A stretch of 64,000 bases of DNA from Aureococcus anophagefferens (GCF_000186865.1 NW_008705580.1:116152-180151), one strand, 5' to 3'. Positions 32,332-41,886 are shown, numbered from the stretch's first letter. Notes: generated by a model not told the origin, from the letters alone. Numbers and translations: made by a program.

Positions 32332-32907
32332 GAGGGCGCGATGAGCCGCGCCTCGAAGCGATGAGAGGTGACGGCCACGCCCCCAAGTCGTCCCGACCCC
32401 GCGTCCGGACCATGGATGCCGCCGCGAGCTTCCTACACCTGACGCCGACGGATCCAACCCCCCGCCCGTGCGCGCGCGCGAGCCCCCGCGACCGACGTCG
32501 CGACGAGTCGGCCCGCCAGTGTTCGCGCGCGCGTTCCCCCAAGCATAACGGGCGAACGTCAAATTGGATAGACAGCGACCGCACGAAGTTGATGGGCACG
32601 TCGTCGGGCCACGCGAGCTCGTGCCGCTGGAGCTCGTCAGGACCTCGCGCTCGAGGAAGTGGCAGTCGCAGGCCGGCAGATTACTTTTGCCTTGACGCGT
32701 CTCTAAACGTAGGGGGCCCGGGAGGAACCGCGGGAGTAGGAGGTTTGGGGACTCGGACTCGACCTCAGGCTCAGCCGGAGCCGGCCTGGCGCCTCGCCAC
32801 GAGGCGGCCGAGGGAGAGCTCTAGAGCTTGGGTTGGGTCGTCCAGTGGTCCTCGATCTTGCAGATTACTTTTGCCACAAAAAAAGAGCGGTCCCGGCGAT
32901 TTTCAAG
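32332..32907 (+). other. Intergenic region, 576 bp, with a 16-bp direct repeat
   Basis: No gene was recognised. The string gcagattacttttgcc occurs at 32676-32691 and 32860-32875, 184 bp apart, the second just before the GT61 start. AT content rises near 32,860-32,905 (acaaaaaaagagcgg), consistent with a 5' leader. Short open frames here look like shadows. Confidence 0.5.
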
Positions 32908-34609
32908 ATGCCGCCGAAGAAGTCCAGATGCACCTGGGCCGCCTGGTTCGCGGCCTGCGTGATTTCCTACGCCCTCGGGGCGTTTAACGGGAGCCATTGG
33001 GCGCTCTCCGGCGAGCCGTCGATTTTTCGCGCGGCGCCGGGGAAGGCCCCCGACGCGCTCGCGGCGGCGGAGCTCGCGGTGAAGAACGCCAACGCCGCGC
33101 TCGCCGCGGCGCGCGAGGACGTCGACCGCTCCCGCGCCGCCGCGGCCGCCGCGCGCGGGGCCGCGACGCGCTGCGAGGCCGCGGCCGCCGCGCCGCCGCC
33201 GCCCGCGCGAAAGCTCCCGCTCGCGCGCTTCGAGCGCGACTGCGAGGCCAAGTGGGGGTCCGGGCTCGTCGAGAGCTACCGGTCGTCGGCGGCGGCCTAT
33301 TGCGACGGCGGCGGCTCGTCGCTCGTGTGCTACGCCAGCCGCCTCGAGCACAACGGCAAGCTCGGCCACTTTTGCGTCGGAAAGAATTTGGTCGTCGACT
33401 TCGCCAAGGTCGCGGGCGGCACGATGCTCGACGAAGCCCGGCGGAAACGCGCGCTACCACGCCTTCGGGGCCGGCGCGCTCTCGGGGACGTGCGAGAAAA
33501 CGGCGGCCTGGGACGCGGCCGCGTTCATGCCGCACGCGGCCCCGCTCCTGCGGGGCATGGCCTTCGAAGCGGACGCCGCCGGCGCGCGCGACGAGGCGGG
33601 GACGACCTATTTGATGGCGCGCGACGAGGACGGCGAGAACATGTTCCACTCGGCCGCGGACTTTTTGAACGCGTACCTCGTGTCCCGCGTCCTGGGCTCG
33701 GACCGGTCCGACTGGGTCACCGTGCTCTTCGACCGCATGCCCGACTTTGCGTACACGTCGCTGATCGAGAAGACGTTCAGCCGCCGGGGCCCGCCGAGGC
33801 GCGCCGCGGACTACGGGGGACGCGTCCGCTTCGAGACGCTCGTCTTCCACCTCGAGTCGCCCGCGGGCATCGTCCGGCGTCCCGCGGCCGCGACGACCTT
33901 CGAGAGATGTCTGAAGCATCGCGCATTCGGTAGGCATCGTCGCGCCCCACTTCGTGCCCAAGGGCATCATGACGTGCCGGCGGTCGAGCCTCTGGCTCGG
34001 CTACCGGAACGCGGTGCTGGACGGCTTCGGGCTGCTGGACGCGGCGCCGCCGAAGGCGCCCCACGTCGTGCTGAGCGTCCGGCGGCGCACGGCCGCGAAG
34101 AACGTGGGCCGCGTCTTCGCCGACGAGGCGGCGCTCGCGGGCGTGCTCGCCGAGGGGAACGCGATGACGTCCGAGGTCGTCGACCTCGGCAGTTTGAGCT
34201 TCGAGGACCAGATCCGGAAGATGCGGTCGACGAACGTCTCGTGGGCGCCCACGGCGCGGGCCTCATGCACGTGCTCTTCCTCGCGGACGAGGCGGTGCTT
34301 TTAGAGATCCACCCGTCCTACCGGCTCGACCGCCACTTCCGGCTCGCGGCGCGCATGGTCGGCGCGCTCTACCTGCCGATGCGGTCCACGGGCCAGGTGT
34401 CCTGCAAGGGCACGTCCGACGCCATCCCCGTCGACGCGAACGAGTTCCGCGCCGCCCTCGACGGCGCGGTGCGCGCCGCGCGGTCCTTCGACGACGGCGT
34501 CTCCGAGTGCGGCCTGACCTGCGACCCGCGGATCCTGGCGTTGGACGAGTCGAACGCGGGCCACCTGCCGCCGGGCGCGAAGGGCCTGTCGACGAAGTTC
34601 CCCTGCTGA
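32908..34609 (+). CDS. GT61-type glycosyltransferase, type II membrane, with two frameshifts
   Basis: Starts MPPKKSRCTWAAWFAACVIS, with one signal-anchor span, then an Ala-rich coiled stem. The C-terminal half carries GT61 (DUF563/EOGT/xylosyltransferase) features. These are RRSSLWLGYRN, VVLSVRRRTAAKN, FEDQIRKM, then VGAHGAGLMHVLFL, the family's nucleotide-sugar and His motif, followed by LEIHP. One intron (33867-33933) is needed. The frame breaks twice more. One base is extra near 33442-33447 (DEARR to NARYHAFGAG). One is missing near 34236-34240 (STNV to VGAHGAGL). The two shifts cancel to a net zero. Either the sequence has two errors or this is a decaying gene. Probable Golgi enzyme. Confidence 0.7.
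33867..33933 (+). other. 67-bp GC-AG intron flanked by perfect 8-bp direct repeats
   Basis: The repeats gcatcgtc stand at 33867-33874 and 33934-33941. Removing 33867-33933 joins SPAG to IVAPHFVPKG in frame and reconnects the two frames of the GT61 gene. The geometry is that of the introners (donor in the upstream repeat, AG at the element end). The 59-bp insert lacks the introner core apart from a short cgacgaccttcgagag. It could be an eroded copy or a different short element. Confidence 0.72.
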
Positions 34610-34733
34610 CACATGGCTCTCCGCGGCGCGAACCGCGCTGGGACCTTTGCCGGCGGCCTCCACGGGCTCTAGGTCGAGCGGCGTTTGCCATATCCCGCCG
34701 GCCGGCGGGATGTGCTTAAAAAAGTGCTTGACA

Positions 34734-36151
34734 TTACGCGGCCGCGAGCCACGCGGCGATGCGCTCGAGGATCGCCGCGTCGCCGTAGGATTCCGGCAGC
34801 CGGCTCTCGACCTTCGGCAGCGACCGCTGGAGCTCGACGGCGCGCGCGACGGCGCCGGGGAACGCGTCGAGCGTCGTCGAGACGACCCAGGGCGCGCCGA
34901 CGGCGTCGGCGAAGTCGTGCTGCGTCCTCCAGGGCAGGCGCGGGTTCACCCACTTCTCGACGCGCGGCTTCGCGTACTTGACCTGGACGACGGCGCAGCC
35001 GTGCTCGAGCGCGTCGAGCGCGTTGGGCCCGAGGACGGGGTCGCCGAGGCCGAGGACGACGGACGCCTCGGCGAGGAGCGCGGCGTAGGCGTCCGGCGCG
35101 AGCAGGCCGCGGTTCGCGACGCCCGCGGGCGCCGAGAAGCCCTTCCCCGACGCGTCGACGGTCGCGACGACGGCCTCGACGCCGGGCAGCTTCGCGACGC
35201 GCTCGAGCATGGACCGCACGGCGGGCGTGAAGTACTTGGGCTCCTTGCCGGCGACGAGGACGACGGGCCGCTTCCTCGCCGGCGGGCGCCGCCGGAAGGC
35301 CGCGTCCTCGGACCGGAAGCCGACCCACGTGTTGCCGCAGGGGTACGGGTACGGCGTGAGGTAGTGCGCCGGCGTCGTGCCCTTGCGCGCCTGCGCGGCC
35401 GGCGTGCCCCAGAAGTCGACGTCGTAGCGCGTCCCGTGCCGCGCGACGCGGTCGACGAGCTTCGCGTCCGTGTACCTGGGGGAGGCGCGGGTTCGGCGGA
35501 GCGAACGGCGGGGGGGCGCGGGCCGCGCGCTGGTCGCTGACGACGACGACCTTCCGCCCGGGCGTCGGCCGGTACGCGTCGGCCTCCCGCGCGTCGCCGA
35601 CGACCGCCGTCGCCCCGCCGAGGGCTTTCGCGGCCCAGAGCAGCGCCTCGAAGATCTTGAACTCGCCGAACGTGTTCCCGTGGTCGTAGAGCTTCGCCTT
35701 GACGACGACGAGGTCCACGGGCTCCGCCGGCCTCGCGGGCGCGCGCGGCGGCGGCGGCGGGATCGCGGCGGCGGGCGGCGGCGGCGGTGGCCTCGCGGGC
35801 GCGCGCGGCGGCGGCGGCGGGATCGCGGCGGCGGGCGGCGGCGGCAGTGGCCGGCGCGGGCGCGCGCGGCGGCGGCGGCGGCGGCGCGGCGGCCGGCGGC
35901 GGCCTCGCGCGCGGCGGCGGCTCCGCGGCGGCCGCGGCCGCGGCGGCGGCGCGCTGCCGCGGGAGCGCGTCCAGCGTGCGCAGCAGCGCGTCCGACAGCT
36001 CCTCGGAGATCTTGACGCCGGCGCGGAGGTCCGCGACGCGCGCCTCGAGCTCCGCCGACGCGTCGTGGCGCTGCGGCGTCGCGAGGAGCTGGTTGAGGAA
36101 CATGCAGCATGTGATGGTGCCGACGACTGTGAGCGCGGTGCGGAGCTGCAT
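34734..36151 (-). CDS. GT18/MGAT5-like N-acetylglucosaminyltransferase, frameshift in linker
   Basis: The N-terminus MQLRTALTVVGTITCCMFLN is a type II signal anchor, followed by a helical stem and a long Pro/Ala linker. The catalytic part reads LYDHGNTFGEFKIFEALLWA, then YPCGNTWVGFRSED, VLVAGKEPKYFTP, then NRGLLAPDAYAALLAEASVV, GLGDPVLGPNALDALEHGC and a C-terminal GAPWVV segment. This series is characteristic of GT18, the beta-1,6-GlcNAc-transferase V family of the Golgi that branches N-glycans. One intron (35476-35530) lies in the catalytic part. The signal-anchor frame and the catalytic frame differ by one base; the change falls in the linker near 35,852. There one of two 60-bp repeat units has an extra base (ggccggcgcggg against ggcctcgcggg). 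Tail-to-tail with the GT61 gene. Confidence 0.72.
35476..35530 (-). other. 55-bp GC-AG intron in the GT18-like gene
   Basis: On the minus strand the intron begins gcgcgcggcc and ends cctcccccag. Joining the exons gives VVVVSDQ-YTDAKLVDRVARHG and links two open frames correctly. It has the same length and same first ten bases as the 55-bp intron in the polycystin-like gene. Confidence 0.7.
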
Positions 36152-36439
36152 GGTGCCTGCGCAATTTCAGCTTCGCATCGTGCTACATCGTCGTTTGGGC
36201 TCGAGACATCATCACCGCCGGCGGCACCAAGGTCATCACCGCGGGCCCACCAAAGCTTGCATGCAATTGCAAGGTCTTGTGGAGATTTGGATCTTCTGTC
36301 CGGACAGAAACCGGTCTGCGATCTTGGCATTGAACAATCGTGAGGCCGGCGACAACCAGCGGTATCCGGTCGGGGTGCTCGGCGACACACCCCTGGCGAC
36401 GTCCAAAAGCTGCCTGTCTATCCCGCTTAATCCACCAGC

Positions 36440-37120
36440 ATGATCGCGCGGCCCCAACTTCTCCTGTTGGCGCTCGTCGCACACACGAAAAGCTTCACCC
36501 TCGCCCCGCCGGCCCGACATACCACCCAGCTCCACGCGGCGGCCGTCAAGCAGCGCACGGCCCTGCCCGCGACGCTCCCCGAGGGCCTCTTCGACGCGCC
36601 GAAGCTCACGGCGACGGAGCAGCTGCGCCTCGGCCGCGACGGCGAGCTCCGGCGGACGAACCGGCGCGGCCGCGGCGGCGAGTGCCTCCAGGTCGTCGAG
36701 ACGGCGCTGTCGCCGGAGCAGTGCTGGAAGCAGATCCGCGACGTCGCCGAGTGGTCCACGCTCATGCGCGGCGTCAAGAGCAGCCGCGCCGCGGCGCCGC
36801 GCGCCGACGGCGTCGTCCGCGCGAATTTTGCCGTCACGAAGCTGCGCCTGCCCTGCGCGCTGCTCCTCAAGGAGGACCGCTCCGGCGCCGGCGGCCACGT
36901 CCTCGACTTCACGCTCGACCCGGAGAGCCCGCGCGTCGCGGTGCAGCGGTGCTCGGGCCGCTGGACCGTCGAGCGCGTCGCCGGCGGCCGCACGCGCGTG
37001 TCGCTCTGCGCCGAGATCAAGGCGACGCGCCTCGTGCCGGGCCAGGTCGTCGACTACGTCGCGACGCGGGCGTTGGACCGCGCGGTCGCGTGGATCCCGC
37101 GCGCGCGGTCGTCGCGATGA
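36440..37120 (+). CDS. SRPBCC/START-like (polyketide cyclase/Coq10-type) protein with targeting peptide
   Basis: Intronless, 226 residues. The N-terminus MIARPQLLLLALVAHTKSFT is a signal sequence, followed by a basic, hydroxylated segment. The Phe after KS resembles the bipartite plastid presequences of red-lineage algae, so plastid import is possible. Residues about 80-220 fit a helix-grip domain: ECLQVVETALSPEQCWKQI, VAEWSTLMRGVKSSR, DFTLDPESPRVAVQRCSGRW and RVSLCAEIKATRLVPG. Such proteins bind lipids, quinones or pigments. No catalytic residues can be named. Confidence 0.62.
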   Translation: MIARPQLLLLALVAHTKSFTLAPPARHTTQLHAAAVKQRTALPATLPEGLFDAPKLTATEQLRLGRDGELRRTNRRGRGGECLQVVETALSPEQCWKQIRDVAEWSTLMRGVKSSRAAAPRADGVVRANFAVTKLRLPCALLLKEDRSGAGGHVLDFTLDPESPRVAVQRCSGRWTVERVAGGRTRVSLCAEIKATRLVPGQVVDYVATRALDRAVAWIPRARSSR

Positions 37121-37516
37121 GGGCGGCCTATAGCTCGTCTTCTATGTTGCTCTCCCGGCGGGTAACGCGCACGTTGCCTCGACCGCTGGGCCATCGACCC
37201 GGGCTGCGCGGCGCCCGGCCGGCGCGCGCAGCTGGTCGTCGCGACGTCCCGCCGCGAGTCTATGTTGAAGAGGCGTTTGAAGTCCAGAGCTCGGCGCCGA
37301 CGCGACCGTGTGGGACGCGCCGCGCTCCATCGCGAGCGGCGCGCCGCGGCTGCCCTTCGACGTCGGCTGCCCTGGACGCGACGCCGCCGAAGAGCTTCGC
37401 GCTCCTGAGGAGCGACGCCTGGCAGCCCGACACGAAGTACTTGGCGTCGCGGGCCAGTCGCTGTCCAACAACCGGCCGTCGCGGAGAGCTGCCAGGTGCG
37501 CGTCGACCCATCAAAC
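37121..37516 (+). other. Region between SRPBCC gene and membrane-protein gene (396 bp)
   Basis: No complete gene seen. The downstream frame is open back to about 37,480, and the sequence around 37,440-37,490 in another frame reads GQSLSNNR. The membrane-protein gene may therefore have an upstream exon here joined by an unrecognised intron. cDNA would decide. Confidence 0.35.
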
Positions 37517-38242
37517 ATGGTCGACTGGTCGGTCTTCGGCCGGCACGAGGCCTACGGGAACGGCTTGAAGCGCGCGAAGCTGCGCGGCTGGATCTACGGC
37601 GTCGTCGCCGTCGCGGGCGCGCTGGCTTTGGCGTCGCGCGACCTGGGCCCGTCGCGGCAGCCCATGGCGTGCGCGACGCTGGTCGTCTACTGGTGGGGCG
37701 CCGTGCTCCACCTCGTGCCCTTCACGTCCGGCGAGGGCTACTGCGCCGCGCTCGCCGTCGACTTTTGCGTCATCACGAGCGTCTACACGGCGCACGTCGC
37801 GGTCTACTGCGGCCCGTCGCCGACGACGGCGCTGTCCCTGAGCATGAGCGCCGTGCTCGTGGCGTCCATGGCGTCGGCGGTCTTCGCGGGCCGCGACATC
37901 CAGTACCGGCGCGCGGAGCGCCACGTGCGGTCGGCGTTCGGCGTCGCGCACACGCTCCTGCTCTCCGCGGTGGAGTGGAGCCGCTGCGACGAGCCCTGGC
38001 TCGGCGCGACCGTCGTCGTCCTCAAGCTCTTCGCCTTTTGCTACTTTTTCTTCGGCGGCCGCATCGACGCGCCGACGCACTGGACGTTCGCGACGGTGCC
38101 GGGCTACTGGGACGTCCACGACAACTTCCACGTCATCGTCCTCGTCGTCCACGCCTTCCAGGTCCTCGCCGTGGGGCGCCAGGCGCCGCCCCACGCCTAC
38201 GACCACCTCTGCGTCGCGGGCGCCCGGCGCGTCTGGCAGTGA
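37517..38242 (+). CDS. Multi-span membrane protein, unknown family
   Basis: 241 residues from the ATG at 37517 (MVDWSVFGRHEAYGNGLKRA); the frame is open for seven more codons upstream to a GTG. About six hydrophobic segments are visible, e.g. LRGWIYGVVAVAGALALA, CATLVVYWWGAVLHLVPF, CAALAVDFCVITSVYTAHVA, then SLSMSAVLVASMASAVFA and LKLFAFCYFFFGG. The last is NFHVIVLVVHAFQVLAV. Histidines in the final helices (DVHDNFH, VVH) could bind metal, as in PAQR or hemolysin-III-like proteins, but I cannot place it. The N-terminus may be incomplete. Confidence 0.6.
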   Translation: MVDWSVFGRHEAYGNGLKRAKLRGWIYGVVAVAGALALASRDLGPSRQPMACATLVVYWWGAVLHLVPFTSGEGYCAALAVDFCVITSVYTAHVAVYCGPSPTTALSLSMSAVLVASMASAVFAGRDIQYRRAERHVRSAFGVAHTLLLSAVEWSRCDEPWLGATVVVLKLFAFCYFFFGGRIDAPTHWTFATVPGYWDVHDNFHVIVLVVHAFQVLAVGRQAPPHAYDHLCVAGARRVWQ

Positions 38243-38499
38243 CGGCGCCTCGCGCGCGCCGGCCTAACGACGTTTAATCACTCGTGCTGGGTGGTCGTGG
38301 GCGCTTTCCCTTGCTTGCCGACGCCGTCGTGGGTCAGCGCGCGTTCAGCGGTGGAGCTGTATTTCGTTCAAAATTGCCTCGGCGACGTCGCTGTTTCAGC
38401 GAGCGGGCGCCCGCGGGCTGGGTCATCATCTCGTTTCATACAAACAGTTTGTCGCGCGCCGCCAAGGCCGTGAATTCGCCGGGCCCGAGCGACGAAGAG

Positions 38500-40422
38500 A
38501 TGTTTTTCGAACGCATCGCGAGCGAAGCGGCCAACAACGACCGGCTCGAACTGAGTGACCTCTCCTCCGACGAGGCCATCGAGGACGACCTCGCGCCCGT
38601 CGCCGCGGCCATGGAGGACCTCGCGCCCGTCGCGGCGCCCGCGCCGGGGGCGCCCGTCGCCGCGGCCGCGCCGGAGCCCAAGCCGCCCGCCGTGTGGCGC
38701 GCCCGGCCGCGGGAGCCGCCCGCCGCGACCGCGGCCGTGCCGCCCGCGGCGGCCGCGCCGGAGCCGCCCGTCGCGGCGGCCGCGCCGGAGCACAAGCTGC
38801 TCACGGAGCCGCCCGCCGCGGCCGCGCCGGAGCCGCCCGCCGCGGCCGCGCCGGAGCCGCCCGCCGCCGCGGAGCTCGAGGCGCCGCTCTCGCGGCCCAC
38901 GGGAAGAGGCGTTTTGGCGCTCTTGCGCGGCCGCGTGCACCTCGAGATCGGCGTCGCGAAGGGGGAGTGGGTGCTCCCCGGCGACGCCGACTACCGCGAC
39001 GCGGACCGCATCTCCAAGTTCACGTACCGCCTCACGGCGCTCAGCGGGAAATGGGAGGGGTCCTTCGAGCTCAAGCCCGACGAAGAGGACGTGCAGACGA
39101 TCGCGGACGCGATGGACCTCGTCGCGACGAAGAATGCCGCCGGCGGCCACAACCTCCGCGGCACGGGGCGCAACGCCTTCGGCGCCTACGCCATGGCCGG
39201 CACGGTCGACGCCGCCGGCGCGCTCGACCTCGCGCGCCTCGCCGTCGCCGCGCCCAAGCCGCCGAAGCGGCCCCGGGTCAAGGCGCCCGCGGCGCGCGCG
39301 GACCGGCCCGCGCCGACGGGACCTTGCGCGGCCGCGGCCCAGCGGTCCGCGGCGCGCGCCACGGAGCGGAGCCAGCTCGACTCGGTCCTCGCGCTCCGCG
39401 ACGCGGCGCTCTCGCGCGAGCGCGAAGCCCTGCGCGCGCGCGACGCCGCGTGGGCCGATCGCGACGCCGCCATCGCCGAGCGCGACTCCGCGATCCGGCA
39501 GCGCGACGCCGCCATCGCCCAGCGCGACGCCGCCGTCGCCGAGCGCGACGCGTCGGCGGTCGCGCGCATCGAGGACGCGTTCGCGCTCCCCGCCTTTCCG
39601 CCGGCGCCGCCCGCCACGCTCGGCGCCCAGCCCGCGGCGCTGCCCGCCACGCTCGGCGCCGCGCCCGCGGCGCCGCCGCTCGGGCCCGCGGCGCCCGCGG
39701 CCGAGGGCGGCACGAAGCGCAAGCACTGGTGCCTGGGCGACGACGACGACGAGATCGCGACGCGCGTCAAGGCCACGATGCAGGCCGACCGCCGCGAGGG
39801 CACCTTCGGGACGCGCGAGTTCCGCGACTCGTCCAAGTCGCAGTACAACCACGCGTTCAAGCACTTCATCCCCTTCGCGCGGAAGTCGGCGCGCGACCTC
39901 GAGGTCCTCATGACCTTCGTCGCCGAGGACGGCCGCGTCTGCGACGAGATCTTCGTCGAGTTCGCCGAGCACTGCGACGCGCAGGACGACATGACCCAGT
40001 CCGTCTTCGCGAACTGCGTCAAGTGGATGCAGAAGAACCTCGTCTGGCAGTGCGAGAAGAAGCAGCTCCCGGCGCCGAAGAAGGGCTACGTCGGCAAGGT
40101 CCCGGCCGTCAAGGCCGTCGCCGCGCGCCTCAAGGAGACGCAGGCGGAGCGCAAGGCCACCAGCGAGGCCAGGGACGCGGCGCTCCTCGCGAAGCTGAGC
40201 CCCAGCCAGCGCGCCGCGCCGGACACGCTCGGCGCCTCGGCCTGCTTCCCCCGCGCCGCGCCGCCCGCGGCGCCGCGCTACGCCGCGCTCGGCGCGCCCT
40301 ACGCCGCCGCGCCGCCCGCGGCGCCGCGCTACGCGTCGCTCGGCGCGCCCTGGCCGGCGCCGCCCGCGGCGCCGCGCTACGCCGCGCTCGGCGCGCCCTA
40401 CGAGGCCCCGAGCCCCCCCTAG
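38500..40422 (+). CDS. Ala/Pro-rich protein with a helical core-binding-like domain, unknown
   Basis: 640 residues from the first in-frame ATG (MFFERIASEAANNDRLELSD). Long PPAAAAPEP linkers flank a compact domain at about residues 145-245: FTYRLTALSGKWEGSFELKP ... GHNLRGTGRNAFGAYAMAGT. This beta-rich pattern (SGKWEGSF, then GxGxNxFGxyxMxGT) recurs in stramenopile proteins. A coiled segment of repeated RDAAIA/AERDA follows. Near residues 440-550 a helical domain (SSKSQYNHAFKHFIPFARKS) recalls the core-binding domain of tyrosine recombinases. No catalytic Arg/Tyr domain follows, so it is not a recombinase. It ends with three PPAAPRYAALGAP repeats. Confidence 0.6.
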   Translation: MFFERIASEAANNDRLELSDLSSDEAIEDDLAPVAAAMEDLAPVAAPAPGAPVAAAAPEPKPPAVWRARPREPPAATAAVPPAAAAPEPPVAAAAPEHKLLTEPPAAAAPEPPAAAAPEPPAAAELEAPLSRPTGRGVLALLRGRVHLEIGVAKGEWVLPGDADYRDADRISKFTYRLTALSGKWEGSFELKPDEEDVQTIADAMDLVATKNAAGGHNLRGTGRNAFGAYAMAGTVDAAGALDLARLAVAAPKPPKRPRVKAPAARADRPAPTGPCAAAAQRSAARATERSQLDSVLALRDAALSREREALRARDAAWADRDAAIAERDSAIRQRDAAIAQRDAAVAERDASAVARIEDAFALPAFPPAPPATLGAQPAALPATLGAAPAAPPLGPAAPAAEGGTKRKHWCLGDDDDEIATRVKATMQADRREGTFGTREFRDSSKSQYNHAFKHFIPFARKSARDLEVLMTFVAEDGRVCDEIFVEFAEHCDAQDDMTQSVFANCVKWMQKNLVWQCEKKQLPAPKKGYVGKVPAVKAVAARLKETQAERKATSEARDAALLAKLSPSQRAAPDTLGASACFPRAAPPAAPRYAALGAPYAAAPPAAPRYASLGAPWPAPPAAPRYAALGAPYEAPSPP

Positions 40423-40468
40423 CGCGTCCTAAAGGACACTCCGAGCCCCCCCTCGCGTGTCCTCAAGG

Positions 40469-41371
40469 TTACTGCTCGTCGGCGAGCACGAGCGCGATCA
40501 CCACGAGGTCGAAGACGAGGCTCGCGACGACGGCCGCGAGGTACGCGGTGAAGTAGCGCTCGTTGCCCTTGCCGATGGCCGTGCCCGACCAGGGGCAGAA
40601 GTGGTTGTAGTCCTCGACGAGGATCTGGCACTCCTGGCAGAAGATGGTCCCCGGCGGCCGGAACGCGTGGGCGTACTCGCTGTAGGTCCAGTCGGGCCGC
40701 GCGCGCGTGAAGTAGCGCGGAAAGACGCCCGGATCCGCGAGCGCCGTCGCGGCGAGCGCCGCCAAGGCCAGGAACGCGAGCGCGAGCCCCAGGGCCCGCG
40801 CGGCGACCCAGGACGCGGGCACGACGGCGCCGTAGACGCAGGCCGCGATGGCGCATAACAGGAGCACGTGGAGGCATAGGAAGTGGGCGTACGGTCCGAG
40901 CAGCAGCCGCCGCTTCGCGTCGTCGCGGTCGGTCCACTCGTAGACGATGGTCATCGCGCCGACCTTGCGCACGCGCAGGCCGCACCACCACACCTCCTCG
41001 CGCACGGGCCAGTGGAGACAGATCAGGTCGCCGCCGGCCTTGGCGAGCGACAGCGGCGGCGTCGCCGGTCCGCCCCGGAGCGCGTCGCGCCGCGCGTCCG
41101 CGACCGCGGTGTCCGAGAAGCGCCGCTCCGCGGCCGCGGCGCCCGCCTCCGCGTCCGCGACGTCGCCCGCGGGAATCCCCGGGCCCGCGGAGTCGCGCAG
41201 CGGCGCGCGCGCGAAGCGTCCGGCGGGCGCGGCCGCGACCGCGGCGGGCGCCGCGCCCGGCGCCGCGACGCGCCTCGCGAGGGGCTCGTGCTCGAGGTCG
41301 TCGACGGGCTCCTCCTCCATCAGGGCGACGGCCTCGGGGGCGCGCTTCTTCTTGCGCGAGCCGCGCGCCAT
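40469..41371 (-). CDS. Divergent DHHC-family palmitoyltransferase (NHFC variant)
   Basis: 300 residues from the ATG of MARGSRKKKRAPEAV. Two hydrophobic hairpin spans (about 182-235: YAHFLCLHVLLLCAIAACVY and ALGLALAFLALAALAATALA) precede a cysteine-rich segment, FCQECQILVEDYNHFCPW, then SGTAIGKGNERYF. A last span (LAAVVASLVFDLVVIALVL) closes the protein. The order TM-TM-CRD-PW...IG..N..YF-TM is that of DHHC S-acyltransferases. The signature here is N-H-F-C. The acceptor Cys and first His remain, Asp is Asn and the second His (a zinc ligand) is Phe. Several other zinc ligands are also absent. Activity is therefore doubtful. Probable Golgi or plasma-membrane location. Confidence 0.75.
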   Translation of the reverse strand: MARGSRKKKRAPEAVALMEEEPVDDLEHEPLARRVAAPGAAPAAVAAAPAGRFARAPLRDSAGPGIPAGDVADAEAGAAAAERRFSDTAVADARRDALRGGPATPPLSLAKAGGDLICLHWPVREEVWWCGLRVRKVGAMTIVYEWTDRDDAKRRLLLGPYAHFLCLHVLLLCAIAACVYGAVVPASWVAARALGLALAFLALAALAATALADPGVFPRYFTRARPDWTYSEYAHAFRPPGTIFCQECQILVEDYNHFCPWSGTAIGKGNERYFTAYLAAVVASLVFDLVVIALVLADEQ

Positions 41372-41886
41372 GATCGGGCGGCGATCCCTAGGGCGTTCAC
41401 GAGTGCGGCGCTCGGGGTGGCGCCGACGCCGCCGGCGTGGACTCGTCGGTGGAGCGGCGGCGGCGGCGGCGATGACGACGCGTGCGCGCGGGGGGGGAGG
41501 CGTTCGCCGAGCTCGCTCTCGGTGCGGGGGCGATGTTCGAGCTCGGTGCCTTGAGAAATCCAATTTTGGTGGCGAGCGCTCGAGCGCCAGCAAGCGCACA
41601 GCCCCAAGCCGAGCCTGCCGTCACCTTCGGCGAGCGTCCGGTGCTGTGGCTCCGCGGCCGGCTCAGTGGCGAGGCGAAGCGAGCCACCTCACCATGGGAC
41701 TGGCAAGCGCAGCCGGCGAACGTCCTGGCGAGGCGTCCGCCGGCCGCGCCGGCCGCCGCGGTCCGGACGCGTCGCCGTGGCCGGTCCGACCCGCCCGCGA
41801 AGCACGACCTCGCCGCCCCAACGACCGAAGACGCGACGCGAGTCGAGATCTAGAGGGGCGTCGCCGAGCGCGGACGCCGCGCGCGC
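41372..41886. other. 515-bp region between palmitoyltransferase 5' end and CDC27 3' end
   Basis: Nothing convincing was found. An open frame on the plus strand (41482-41853) lacks recognisable features and is probably chance in GC-rich DNA. The part nearest 41,372 should hold the 5' leader and promoter of the minus-strand palmitoyltransferase gene. Confidence 0.45.

Noticed and set aside
38500..40422. Tyrosine recombinase / Crypton as a possible source of introner mobility
   Set aside because: Only a helical stretch resembles a core-binding domain. No catalytic R...HxxR...Y domain is present, and nothing links it to the introner ends.
41482..41853. Plus-strand 123-codon frame between the palmitoyltransferase and CDC27 genes
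   Set aside because: No recognisable motif, signal peptide or span; it overlaps the expected 5' leader of a minus-strand gene and looks like chance.
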